Shown here: piece by piece, positions 8,806 to 17,996 of the stretch
Numbering within the stretch: position 1 is the stretch's first letter
Layout: each line of letters opens with the position of its first letter
Assembly: GCA_021464525.1 (NCBI GenBank)
Contig: JADRCO010001354.1
Location: 1-20,047, forward strand
DNA length: 20,047 nucleotides
Origin: Rhizophagus sp. LPA8_4_AMF
Taxonomy: Eukaryota > Glomeromycota > Glomeromycetes > Glomerales > Glomeraceae
Reading direction: 5' to 3'
Position numbers and translations under genes: made by a program
The notes under the pieces: model-generated
The model's input: only the letters and a program-made list of their open reading frames with translations
Told to the model about the DNA's origin: nothing
Databases searched by the model: none

Positions 8806-9005
8806 TTTGAGTATTATTAAAAGTAGGAAAAAATATATATGTAGCTTTTTGTTTATATAAATTTGGAATCTATTTAAGAAACCGAATATTTAAATTCAAA
8901 TGCAATTTATTAATTATATGTTTTTTGTGAATGAAATAATTTTTTTATTTTCAATTATTTGTTCTTATTAATATTTAATTATTATGAATTCTAAACTTTA
9001 GGACT
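8806..9005 (+). pseudogene. Orphan 3' end and 3' flank of a BTB/TLDc gene copy
   Basis: TTTTGAGTATTATTAAAAGTAGGAAAAAATATATA (8806-8840, in two pieces) parallels the end of the intact gene, where TTTCAAGTAATTAAGAAGTAG closes the frame at 19504 and is followed by GGAAAAAAAATATATA. Downstream, ATTTAAATTCAAATGCAA (8889-8906 versus 19580-19597), ATTTTCAATTATTTGT and AATTATTATGA recur in the same order. Only the last few codons and about 180 bp of 3' flank are recognisable. The rest of the copy is gone, probably by deletion. A one-base difference breaks the terminal codons. Confidence 0.5.
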
Positions 9006-9864
9006 TTAAAAATTGTAATTACTTTGCAGAAAATAAGCATATTCATTTATTTGTTTATATATGTAAAAAAAATTAATAAGTCAATTATTTATTTATTAGT
9101 TATTACAGTCACAGTCATCAAATCCATTAGAAGTTGATTTTGAAAAAAAATCTTTAACATACAATTAATCTACTTTCACTTTATTATATTAGTGTAAACA
9201 TAACACATGTGAATTATGATCCAGGAAGAATTGTAAGAGGGAAATGTTTACTACTTTTTTACATATGATTGCTAATGAGTTCCTGTCTATCTTCACTACT
9301 TGAACACATTAACTTGAGAATCAGATTTACTCGTACTTTAAATTCGTTTTATATAAGGGTAAAATCATAAGGAAAATTTCAACGTTAACATTAATTTATT
9401 TTCATTCGTAAAAACTCAATCTTTTTCATATCAAATATCAAATATTGCTTCAATAGATAATATCTGGGTCAAAATTTGCGACTTATAATGTATAAAGATG
9501 CTGCTCAAATGATTTAGTCTAAGTGACTTACAGTATGTAAGTCGTCATTTTATCAACCAAAAGTTTCTTATAACTATGTAACATACAATGCACTGAATGC
9601 AGTGGATAACAAACTAACCAAAAAAATATTATATCAGAGTGAATTACAGTGAGATTCACGAGCAACAGTAATACACCAGCATTTTTGTTATAGATATGTA
9701 TAATTGTAAAAGCAATTAAACTACGAAATTAGTGAAACTATTAAACTATATGAAATTTTAAATAAGAGTTATGTATAAATAAAGATAGTATCATTTTTTT
9801 TTAATAAAAGAGTGATCAATTACTACGGAAAATAGGTTTTCCAATATTAGAGACTTAAAATGAC
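9006..9864. other. AT-rich intergenic DNA, nothing recognised
   Basis: No coding region, inverted repeat with target duplication, or RNA gene can be supported here. Confidence 0.4.
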
Positions 9865-10250
9865 TTCAAAGGAAACACAACTGCAAATGCTTTTCCTGTC
9901 CACATAGTTAAAATAGTCTTGTCGGTGACCTCAAGGAGGCTACAAACGGAGATGGAGGAGGGATCATTTGCGGGTAAAGTATTCGGAATTATTACAGATG
10001 CGAAAAGAATGGTATTTTATGGAGTGTTCGCTTGGCGACAAGATAGGCTGGATTCTAACTATCAAACCCGTTAGCTGTCGTGTAAAATAGTAAGGATATG
10101 GAATGTATGGTTGAAAGAGTTCTTGGTCATATTGCTTAGTTATTGGATGTGGTACAAAAACCAGATTCAAGTGAAGAGAGGGTAATAGGTCATCGAGAGT
10201 CCCGATCCTGTATGTTATTTTTCGCATGTATTACGGCTAACGTCCGATAT
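9865..10250 (+). pseudogene. Broken fragment of an expanded fungal family (GIITDA...WYFMECS...VLGHI...QKPDS)
   Basis: Three plus frames in succession give coding-like text. Frame one runs from 9865 to the TAG at 10072 and contains SRRLQTEMEEGSFAGKVFG and GIITDAKR. A shift near 10008 gives WYFMECSLGDK and TIKPV. From 10098 a third frame gives MVERVLGHIA, a stop, then LLDVVQKPDSSEERV. My recollection is that proteins with the pattern GI(I/V)TDA..WYF.EC and V..VLGHI..LLE..QKPDS form a lineage-expanded family in Rhizophagus, of unclear function, sometimes linked to Crinkler-like proteins. I could not check that. Minus-strand frames over the same DNA are shadows. The fragment has lost at least two frame positions and is not expressed as one protein. 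Confidence 0.4.
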
Positions 10251-10344
10251 GTTTTCATTTTTTTATCACTGTATTAATAAAGCAAGTCTTTACATTCGCA
10301 ATATAATATTAAATAATTTCATCGTGAAAAAAGTATTACCAATT

Positions 10345-10886
10345 ATGTCATCAGAGCTTGAATTATTGAGATAGCGCATCACTGAGCTTGAGGCAGAATG
10401 CTCAGAATATGGAGTTGGAGTGAAGGGCAGAACGTACTCTTGCCAAAAATTTTAGACGTAATGGAGTGGTATAAATAAATTAGAAAAATTAAGGCATGAT
10501 ATCACTATCTAAGAAAAATCGTAAATTCCAGGCTAGATGCAATCAGATAGCTAAGGAAATTCTTAATGAGGAACCTATGATCGAATAACACCCTCCTTTT
10601 TTGAATGGATTAGGGCTTGATGCAGATATCGAATTGCATTGGAGGAGCAAGGTGCTCAGCATCGGTTTCATAGTTCTAGCTGGTATAAAGATGTCAAAAA
10701 ACTCGAAGACATCATTAATCGTGATCGGCAAAAAAGGATACATATGTCTAGATAATGAAATCTTCCTTCTTGAGGTGGTATGAGCAAAAACTGTATATTG
10801 TTATTCCTGAAAGATACGAAAAATTAAGGAGTTTGTTGATCAAGCATCCAAAGTTTCGATCTTCTTATACTAACCAATACTTATAA
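10345..10886 (+). pseudogene. Broken gene: N-terminal coiled coil of the MSSELELL type plus unrecognised C-terminal part
   Basis: ATG at 10345 gives MSSELELLR, a TAG, then RITELEAE, the heptad-rich start of a large coiled-coil family I associate with Rhizophagus. After a decayed stretch, frame two (from 10511) reads KKNRKFQARCNQIAKEIL, NEEPMIE, then TAA. Frame one resumes with RIALEEQGAQHRFHSSSWYK, DVKKLEDIINRDRQKR. From 10761 frame three reads SSFLRWYEQKLYIVIPERYE, KLRSLLIKHPKFRSSYTNQY, L, TAA at 10884. The pieces are amphipathic, charged and consistent with one protein of about 180 residues broken by three frameshifts and several stops. The C-terminal part has no domain I can name. Confidence 0.4.
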
Positions 10887-11100
10887 TACGTGTAATTCAT
10901 TGCTTCTAAAGAGATATTTAATTTTTACGCGTAGTAGTAAATTCAAATTAATGGTCACGATTCTAATCCATTTCCTTGCCGAAATAATAATGTGCAGTAC
11001 GATATCGTTTCTGAGTAATTGAGTGACAAATAAAATGCTGTTCCGTCCGTTACACTATCTACACGCACTATCTACATCTTTCTACTTTCTCTAACTATAT
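10887..11100 (+). promoter_or_regulatory. Possible promoter with pyrimidine-rich tract before the relic at 11101
   Basis: Immediately upstream of the ATG at 11101 is a C/T-rich tract at about 11041-11096 (CCGTCCGTTACACTATCTAC, CATCTTTCTACTTTCTCTAA) leading into TATATATGGGC. Pyrimidine-rich tracts next to the start are common in fungal promoters and support 11101 as the ancestral start. The function is inferred and no specific factor site can be named. Confidence 0.3.
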
Positions 11101-12318
11101 ATGGGCATGCTTACTGAAGAAGCGAGAGTATTTAAGTACGCTACAAAGCTTTAGCTTCAGTGTCAAAAATTAGTCGCTAACTTTGTGTTCGCCTTCAAAA
11201 GTTACAAGAACTTAGTCAGCAAGAACGCGTGGCTGGAAAAATTATATGACCCATGGACGAAAATTTTAATTGCGGATTTCATGTACCCTTACATGTATTA
11301 TCGATTTTTTTTTATGTGTAATAAGTGTTTGAAAGCAAATCAGCGGAATACCTGTAGACCTGGTTGGTCGTTCTATTTTTACTAAATGCAAACCGGCCAT
11401 GTAGATATCAGAGGATGGTATTTCCGTACGGTCCTACCGGAAAAATGGTTTCCCCGCCAGGCTTTTGCCCGATCTTAATTATAACTGTATGGGATGTGAC
11501 ATCACTTCTTTGGACCTTTCACACTCAAACCACGTTCATGTTAACGGAAGAAATTAAAATTACATATCTTTCGAAAAATCAAGAACGGCTAGCAAAGAAC
11601 ATAATGATGATGGAACCAGAAATAGACTTCCGCCCTCGAACTGTAAACCTAACATGGAAATATTCCCGAGAGAAAGAGAAGATAGTGAGGTATATGTTCG
11701 GTGCTTCAATCCATTGCAGGATTGTATCAAGACGGGGATGGCTCTCAAAAACAATCTAGTAAGAAAGTAGGCGATAAAGGTACTGCAATCATGTAGTGGG
11801 CCTCAAAAATTGCCCTAACTCTGGAACAATTAAAGAATTGCATGCATCCTATGGGGAATAGTTCTGACTCGGTACCATTAGAAGCATTACGTGGACAAAG
11901 GAGATCCCTAATGAAGCGTGCTGTCTCGTTCTCCCACTCTATTCCTGTCCGAGAAACTGACTGCGAACAAGAGTCTGTGTCTATTAATATGTCGAATTGT
12001 GGTAAAAATGATGTCTCGCAACAAGGTTGCAACGATTCACTCATGGTTGTAGATACATTTGCAAGTACACAAGATCGTCACCAGATTGCATCTACTTATA
12101 GTTATTATCTTCCCACTAATGGTCGCGATCCAGAAGAACTTACTTATTATATGAAGCGTGTTGCAAAGTTCGGCTTTAATCATATCATAATCATTGGAGA
12201 GATCGATTACGGAATGGTTTTTATGGATTGCTATGGTCGTTTATTTCAATGGGAAGATATGTGTCAAATGTTGTGGTCAAATGAATCAGATGATTGGTTT
12301 ACTATGGTTTGTGGATGA
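11101..12318 (+). pseudogene. Unrecognised gene of about 405 codons, disabled by four stops and two compensating frameshifts
   Basis: ATG at 11101 opens MGMLTEEARVFKYATKL, a TAG at 11152, then LQCQKLVANFVFAFKSYKNL and WLEKLYDPWTKI. Around 11335 the reading moves to frame two: GIPVDLVGRSIFTKCKPAM, TAG at 11402, ISEDGISVRSYRKNGFPARL, MGCDITSLDLSHSNHVHVNG, TAA at 11555, REREDSEVYV. Around 11695 it returns to frame one: VLQSIAGLYQDGDGSQKQSS, TAG at 11794, ASKIALTLEQLKNCMHPMGN. It then stays open to TGA at 12316-12318, including EELTYYMKRVAKFGFNHIII and IIGEIDYGMVFMDCYGRLFQ, WEDMCQMLW. The last part faintly recalls SMI1/KNR4 (SUKH)-like domains, in which a strand of the form GxVxxW follows an acidic residue, but this is not secure. 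There are no transposon ends. It is a relic of a real gene family I cannot name. Base composition is clearly less AT-rich than the surroundings. Confidence 0.5.
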
Positions 12319-12595
12319 TGATAGAAATGTATATAAGTACGAAGAATCTTAATGTAATATTTACACTTGCGAGTATTTTTTTCCATTTGATTTCTGATGT
12401 AAAGATAAAATTTAAAAACACGAAATTGCAAACAAATCTACATTATTTGCGGAATTCTTGGAAATATTAAATTTTAAGTTTTACCAACAGTTGATTTAGC
12501 ATGATGTTTGATCGACGTGTATCATACACTCATACAGACTGCTTAACAATAAAATTTTATGTAAGCGGATTGACAATTTATTCGAAAAAATAGAA
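12319..12595. other. AT-rich spacer between two relics
   Basis: This spacer separates the relics at 11101-12318 and 12596-13094. It presumably contains the 3' end of the first and the promoter of the second. No discrete signal is identified. Confidence 0.4.
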
Positions 12596-13094
12596 ATGGA
12601 TAAGATTCAATACATAAAAACCTATAGCACAGATAGTATTTCAAGATTTACTAGTTCTCAGATTCAAACGATTATAGATCACTTCACTGAAAAACCCAAT
12701 ACGAAATTTGATGGTCCCGAAGATGATGATCAAACTAATGCATCAGAACACCTTGACTTTAGCTATTAAAAGTGTCTCGCGTCTCGACTGAATCCCGCTG
12801 GCGGAATTGAATCCAAATGAACCGTTTCTTATCAAAAGCAAATCGAATATAGATACTCTCATCCTTCATTTGCTACCTCTTCGAGGGTGCGAACCCAAAA
12901 TGTCCATGGAGAGATTAGAAAGATATTACATTAGAATTGCTAATTACCATAGTTACTGGGGAAAAAATATTATGCGTAAGCATATGAGTGTGGCTGAGTT
13001 CTTAGAATACAGACGAAGAAGAGATGGTGAAGGGGGAATCCCTGTCACCTATACAAAAAATGAGTTAAAAAAGATACGTTCCCTTCGAATATGA
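12596..13094 (+). pseudogene. Two-frame remnant: MDKIQYIKTYS... and a charged C-terminal piece
   Basis: ATG at 12596 gives a 57-residue frame, MDKIQYIKTYSTDSISRFTS, QIQTIIDHFTEKPNTKFDG and an acidic tail, ending TAA at 12767-12769. To my recollection KTYSxxSISxxTxxQIQTIID is a phrase found in glomeromycete proteins of the coiled-coil family also seen at 10345. A second open stretch in another frame (12792-13094, no ATG at its start) encodes FLIKSKSNIDTLILHLLPLR, ERLERYYIRIANYHSYWGKN, MSVAEFLEYRRRRDGEGG and ends ELKKIRSLRI. The first in-frame ATG is at about 12900. The pieces may be two exons, one frameshifted gene, or two unrelated remnants. No domain is recognised in the second piece. Confidence 0.4.
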
Positions 13095-13684
13095 CATTGA
13101 GTAGATTGAGTACAGTGTATATAGAGCGTATTCATTAATAAATTTTGAATAGTTGTTATGGCAATTATTTTTCTTAGCGGCCAGGAAAATCACATAGTTG
13201 TGTTTTTTTTCTGAATGTTCCAGTCCTTACTCTATTTTTCCAGTTAGTATCTAATACGTCTATCATTTCACCGAGAAATAAGCAGCATATTTTTCTTTTT
13301 GGTCATTCCGAAAATATCAATTTGTCATCAGCTTATAGTGGCGTGATTGACAAGCATATTATTTTTTAACGATGATATCATATTCTTTGATTGTTATGAT
13401 TGTTATGTCTGTTAAAAAAACTTTTGCATTGTCTTTCAATAGTTTACTGTCTTTAACTTCGCACTAATTTATTGTCTTTATTGTCTTCTTTTCAACGTAC
13501 ATTTGATATCATATTTTTAAATTTCGGTTAGCTTGTTCCATGAAAAAAGGTATAATAAACGTGACAAAATTGTCACATCACTTACATGTTTTTTAAAAGA
13601 AATCAACTCCGCATAAAATTGCCAATAAATTAAAACGCATATCAAAGTATATTTTTCTTAATTAATATTCTATTCACAATAAAT
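13095..13684. other. AT-rich intergenic DNA, nothing recognised
   Basis: The sequence returns to high A+T. No coding region or repeat boundary is supported. Confidence 0.4.
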
Positions 13685-13957
13685 TTACACTATTACCCGT
13701 ATTTGACACTGTACATCAAATAAAGGCTCGTTTTGAGTTTGATTAATAATCGTTTGCCGATAGCTAACTAATCGATTCTTGTAATTATAGATGACTTTAA
13801 TTGGTATTAATGAAAACATTCCATTTATGGCGACCACCTCATCTTTTCTTATTGAGAAAATCTCTGTGCTCATTGGGATCGCCATTTTTCTGTATGTTGT
13901 ATCAAAAATTTGGCGATTTATTTGATATATTGTTAAATACTCATCAAAAATTTGCAT
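13685..13957 (-). CDS. Hypothetical 90-residue protein
   Basis: The minus-strand frame runs from ATG at 13957 to a stop at 13687-13685. It begins MQIFDEYLTIYQINRQIFD and ends FDVQCQIRVIV, and has mixed composition (M, P, Q, R, C used normally). That is more protein-like than most AT-driven frames here. The minus-strand upstream sequence has CTATATTTAA about 70 bp before the ATG, a possible TATA box. There is no signal peptide, membrane segment or known motif. It could be a small gene, a piece of a larger intron-containing gene, or chance. Confidence 0.25.
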   Translation of the reverse strand: MQIFDEYLTIYQINRQIFDTTYRKMAIPMSTEIFSIRKDEVVAINGMFSLIPIKVIYNYKNRLVSYRQTIINQTQNEPLFDVQCQIRVIV

Positions 13958-14094
13958 AAATTTTATAAATTGGCTTATTTGGCTAATTTTCTATGCTGTT
14001 GCTATTTGTTAAATATAGTTTATTATAAATTTCTACGACTATTATGCGATTTGTAACAATTCTCATTAAATTAACATTCAGTCAGTGAATTTTA

Positions 14095-14270
14095 GGCTAA
14101 TTAGATACGACCACGTGACTGATTAGTAACAAAACACCAGGTTTCTGCAAAGGGTCGTACTAGAAGCCAGTCCGGAACCCGGAAGGATCGGGTCGTACCA
14201 TAAATCGAACCTTCTACTAAAATGATTAAGGTGATTATATCTCTGAACCATTCACTATGCTTATAAATGT
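14095..14270 (-). repeat. SINE-like repeat with pol III A-box and B-box-like motifs
   Basis: Read on the minus strand, AAGCATAGTGAATGG (about 14263-14249) resembles an A box, and GGTTCGATT (14212-14204) matches the core of the B box. Their spacing is close to that in tRNA genes. A GC-richer tail follows with GGTACGACCCGATCC, CCGGGTTCCGG and a second GTACGACCC (14159-14151), then CACGTGGTCGTA near 14110. A full tRNA cloverleaf cannot be formed, because the T-stem pairs poorly. A tRNA-derived SINE or relic is therefore more likely than a tRNA gene. The ends and any target duplication are not clear. Confidence 0.35.
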
Positions 14271-15978
14271 GATCATTGTGTCAGGTGGTTTGTCACATTA
14301 TAAATACTATAGAGGCCCAGTTGTGTAATATACTAAACTATTGCGAATAGCCGAATACTATTAAATCTTATTTTTTGTCTCTAAAGTCATTTTTTATATG
14401 TTAAAACAAATATTTTTCCTAAGGTCTAAATATCAAAATTTTTGCGTATTCATTAAGAAACTTTAATTATTAGCACTTTGTTTTTAGTAATTTAAGAAAA
14501 TATGATCAAGATGGTAATCTATTAAGATCTAATCTTCAAAGTGTTATTTTAAGGTTAAACGTAAATATATTGTATTGCTTCTAATGAAAGACTTGATGCT
14601 TATAATATAAAATACAGTACAAAATCATGATTGTTAAAATTTGCATTGATTAAATTTTTTTTTACTTAAATGTTGTAATTATAGATAATTTAAGAGTTTG
14701 GATTTATTGACTTAGTAATTCTAAAAAATCTAATCTTTTTTTAACTGGATACTTTGATTCTTATAGTAAGAAAAGGACTGGAATATAAATATCTGTGGTA
14801 GTAAGAATTATCTTAGTTAATAGATTATAGTGAGCTTTGGTATTTTTTCGCCAAATAAAATTTTTTCAATAATTGTAGGATTTTGTTTACAACAATATAA
14901 TTGATAATTTATTACGGCTATTATCACATGACCACAATCATTTTATTTTGAACATAAAAGATGATGAGCAGTATTAAAGAATTTAAATATATAATATACT
15001 ATGAAATAAGTGAAAATTTCCATAATTTAGAACACTTATTGTGAAATATATATACTGTATATATCTTTGGTATTTGACAATGATAATGATAAAAATAAAT
15101 CAAGCATGTTTAAATGTTTTCATTGATAATATCATTTAACAAATATAATGGAACACAATATCTTAATTAGCCTTCATAATAAGCAACAATTTCTGACATA
15201 ATAATACTTTTATGAAACATAGAATTGTAATACCCATATGCAAATAATTATTTTCTTTAATCTACTTAGTTCCTCCTATATTGAAACATCAAAATGATCA
15301 ATCTCTATCCGATTTTTTATCTTTTACGAATTCACTTTTGCTATCAATATACTGCATTCATTCTCTATATAATTACTTAATGAATCAAATAGTCCATACA
15401 TATTATCACTTCTATATTTGTATCTCTATTATCATTGGATATTTTAAAAGAATATTTTTTAAATGGGTTTAGCTGTACATATGAGTAAATAATTTTTAGA
15501 AATCATCCAGAAAATAATAAAACTTTATAAAATAACTTGATTCCAGCATAATATTTTTCATACCTGAATGCCAAAACCATAAAACCATATTTCAATTTTC
15601 AATTACGGTTTGTCCCAATTTACTATAGGTAAATAATAAAAATTTTATAACTAATTCATGAGTATTATTTAGCTATCATAAAATCAATCTCCAAATCTAC
15701 TCTCTTTTCTTTATTTTCAATATTTTTGTACACATGATAACCTCAAAATTTTTTAACTCATCCATCTTATTTATGCATAAATTTATTCTTTTTACCCTAA
15801 TCCCTTAACCCATCATAAATGAGAAACAAATGTTTTGATCGCTTCTTCCTTTATGTAATCAAAAGAATCATTAAGATTAACAAGTTAACCCCTAAAATAA
15901 TTGTAAAATAATTCTCCAAAATTAATTTCGTCATCTTCTTCCTCAAAATTCTCATTTGTTAGGTCAATTTTTACAAAA
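14271..15978. other. AT-rich intergenic DNA, nothing recognised
   Basis: The long AT-rich stretch has only chance frames (such as 15281-15472) and simple sequence (ATATATATACTGTATATATC near 15045-15065). No gene, transposon end or RNA gene is supported. Confidence 0.4.
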
Positions 15979-16404
15979 TGGATACAAACTTAGTTGATTA
16001 TTGCGAAGCACCTAATATGAGAAAGAGATTATTTGTATAAATATAGATCTGCAGCAGTATAAAGTTATGAAGTTTGGTATTCCAATGAATTCATTCATTG
16101 CTGATTTTATGGCCGGAAGGAGCTTCTTATTGATACATTTTTTTTGTTTTGCGAATGTAGTTTTGACATTGAAGAGAAAGCTAGAGTCCAAACTGTTGAT
16201 AATTTGAACCACTTTGTCCTATTTGATAAAACAAAATCAGTAATAAAAAGATATATTATTATGAAACTATTCTTTTCTACAATAACAGAGGTGCTGCTTG
16301 ATGATAGAAAGCATGAAAGACATTCATTAAACCATTTTATGACAGAACTTACTTTCAGTTGGCTATTTAAGTCATTAATTGGTAATTCTCCTGGTCCTAC
16401 TTAA
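15979..16404 (+). pseudogene. Weak broken coding-like stretch, unrecognised
   Basis: ATG at 15979 starts MDTNLVDYCEAPNMRKRLFV then TAA. Another frame then reads LQQYKVMKFGIPMNSFIADF, MAGRSFLLIHFF. From about 16144 a third frame reads CECSFDIEEKARVQTVDNLN, then KRYIIMKLFFSTITEVLLDD, RKHERHSLNHFMTELTFSW, ending TAA at 16404. The pieces follow each other on one strand and look protein-like, suggesting a single relic with two frameshifts. The last frame has no ATG at its 5' end. No family is recognised, and chance is a real alternative. Confidence 0.3.
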
Positions 16405-17896
16405 AACCACTTTCTTTAAGGAACTCTCTAGTTAAAAGAAGATTTGTAACCAGTAATTTTCATTATAATGACTTAAAATTTCTAAGTCCAAGTTTTCATA
16501 TTATTTTACTGTTTTGACCAAAGAGATCAGAAGAAGTACCTGAAGATAAGAACATTTTATTTATTTTGTTTTATTTTCGATTCTTATAAAAAAATGAAGT
16601 ATAAACGTGTAATCGAGTTGAAAATGGGAAAATATTTTTAAAACAAATGGTAATTTTCGTCTAAATATGATCAAAATGTAGTAAGCAAGCTAAATATGAC
16701 ATTTTATATATGAAATTTTCAAGGAGGGAGTATTCGATGGAGTCCCTATATCGTATTATTTCACATTACTGGTAAACTTCTATTGTTAACTTATTTTTGT
16801 TATTAATTTAATTTCAGATTATGAAAGTTATTATTCCACAAATTTTTGCCCATCTTTGTCAATCTCATCTATAAAGAATTAAATTCCACAAAACTTTTCC
16901 AAAATGAAGTAATCTCAGACCATAAAAAGATAAACAATAAGTTTTAAAACAAATAAGTAAATAACACAATGACTTCTATAATCAAATTTCGGCTGTGCTA
17001 TGACATGTGAAAATAAGCCACAAAATGTCACGAGGCACGTGATACATGTGATGCATGTGCAAAAAAAGAAATTTTTTATAAGTCGGAAATCTCAGAAATA
17101 AATAAACGACGAAAAAAATATTTTGCAAAAAAAAAATCATCCAATAAATTAGATTATACACATACTATTTTTAACATTAGATTATTACAATTAGTGAATT
17201 TTACATTTACATTATTTATTATGATTTATATTAAATTTCATATATTATTATAAACGTGACATGACACAAATTAAAAATCTTCAGGATGATATAAAGCCAA
17301 CAATCCCCTTTTATATTTATTGACTACTAAAAATAAATAAAAATATAATGTCGTATGATATTTATTGTTTATGACCATAAAAATATAAACAATAATATAC
17401 ATTTTATACTAATTTTATATTAAAATGAATGTTACAAACCATATACAATACCATGATTGGACGTTTATATTTTTTGAAAAGTTGAAATATATTTATTTTC
17501 AAACTTACCGGAATTTTGATGGTGTGAATAGAGAAGTTTATGGAAAAGTATCAGAAATATGTGAAACAAGCAGTTAAATTATTATTTTTAGTGTAAAATG
17601 GTGTTTCCTGGTTTGTAATTCAACTATGATTGTCTAAAATCTAAATTCAAATGTTCATTTAGAAAGAATGCTTAGTAAATTTGTAAAATTTTCTATAAAA
17701 ACTCAAAGAAAATTTGCATTTTCAACACTATTTATAAATGCAATTATTTGCAACTTATTAAATGTTTAAAACCACCGTAATTTAAGGTATATTGTGAATT
17801 TTTGTAATAAAATGAGTTGCTTAGAATCACATTTATTGTAACTAAGCTACAAATTCGTCATTAAAATATTAAATCTCGTACAAACTGCATATGAAA
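16405..17896. other. AT-rich intergenic DNA with a CACGTG/CATGTG cluster
   Basis: No gene is supported. At 17031-17062 the sequence GAGGCACGTGATACATGTG, ATGCATGTGC packs one CACGTG E-box palindrome and related CATGTG words within about 30 bp. CATGTG also occurs at 17003. These may be bHLH-type binding sites or a small repeat. The 3' part of the region leads into the BTB/TLDc promoter. Confidence 0.3.
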
Positions 17897-17933
17897 CATT
17901 GATCGTCATAAATAATTAATATTTAAGGTTAAT
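17897..17933 (+). promoter_or_regulatory. Conserved upstream block of the BTB/TLDc gene (copy 1)
   Basis: CATTGATCGTCATAAATAAT followed by TAATATTTAAGGTTAAT ends 64 bp before the ATG at 17997. The tandem paralogue has the near-identical block at 19890-19924, ending 63 bp before its ATG. Identical spacing and high identity in non-coding DNA suggest a core promoter element. Confidence 0.55.
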
Positions 17934-17996
17934 CATTTTTTACTTTCAACTGTTTGAAATTTTTTATTCTAGTAATCAAACGTACGGCTTTCTACA

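Noticed and set aside
9964..10227. 87-residue minus-strand frame
   Set aside because: It is antisense to the coding-like relic at 9865-10250 and has no motif of its own.
11560..12044. Minus-strand frames of 64 and 99 residues
   Set aside because: They are shadows of the plus-strand relic at 11101-12318, whose reading is far more protein-like.
14200..14275. Functional tRNA gene on the minus strand
   Set aside because: A-box and B-box-like motifs are present, but the T-stem and acceptor stem do not pair, so a tRNA-derived repeat or relic is more likely.
15281..15472. 63-residue plus-strand frame
   Set aside because: AT-rich chance frame with no start context or recognisable motif.
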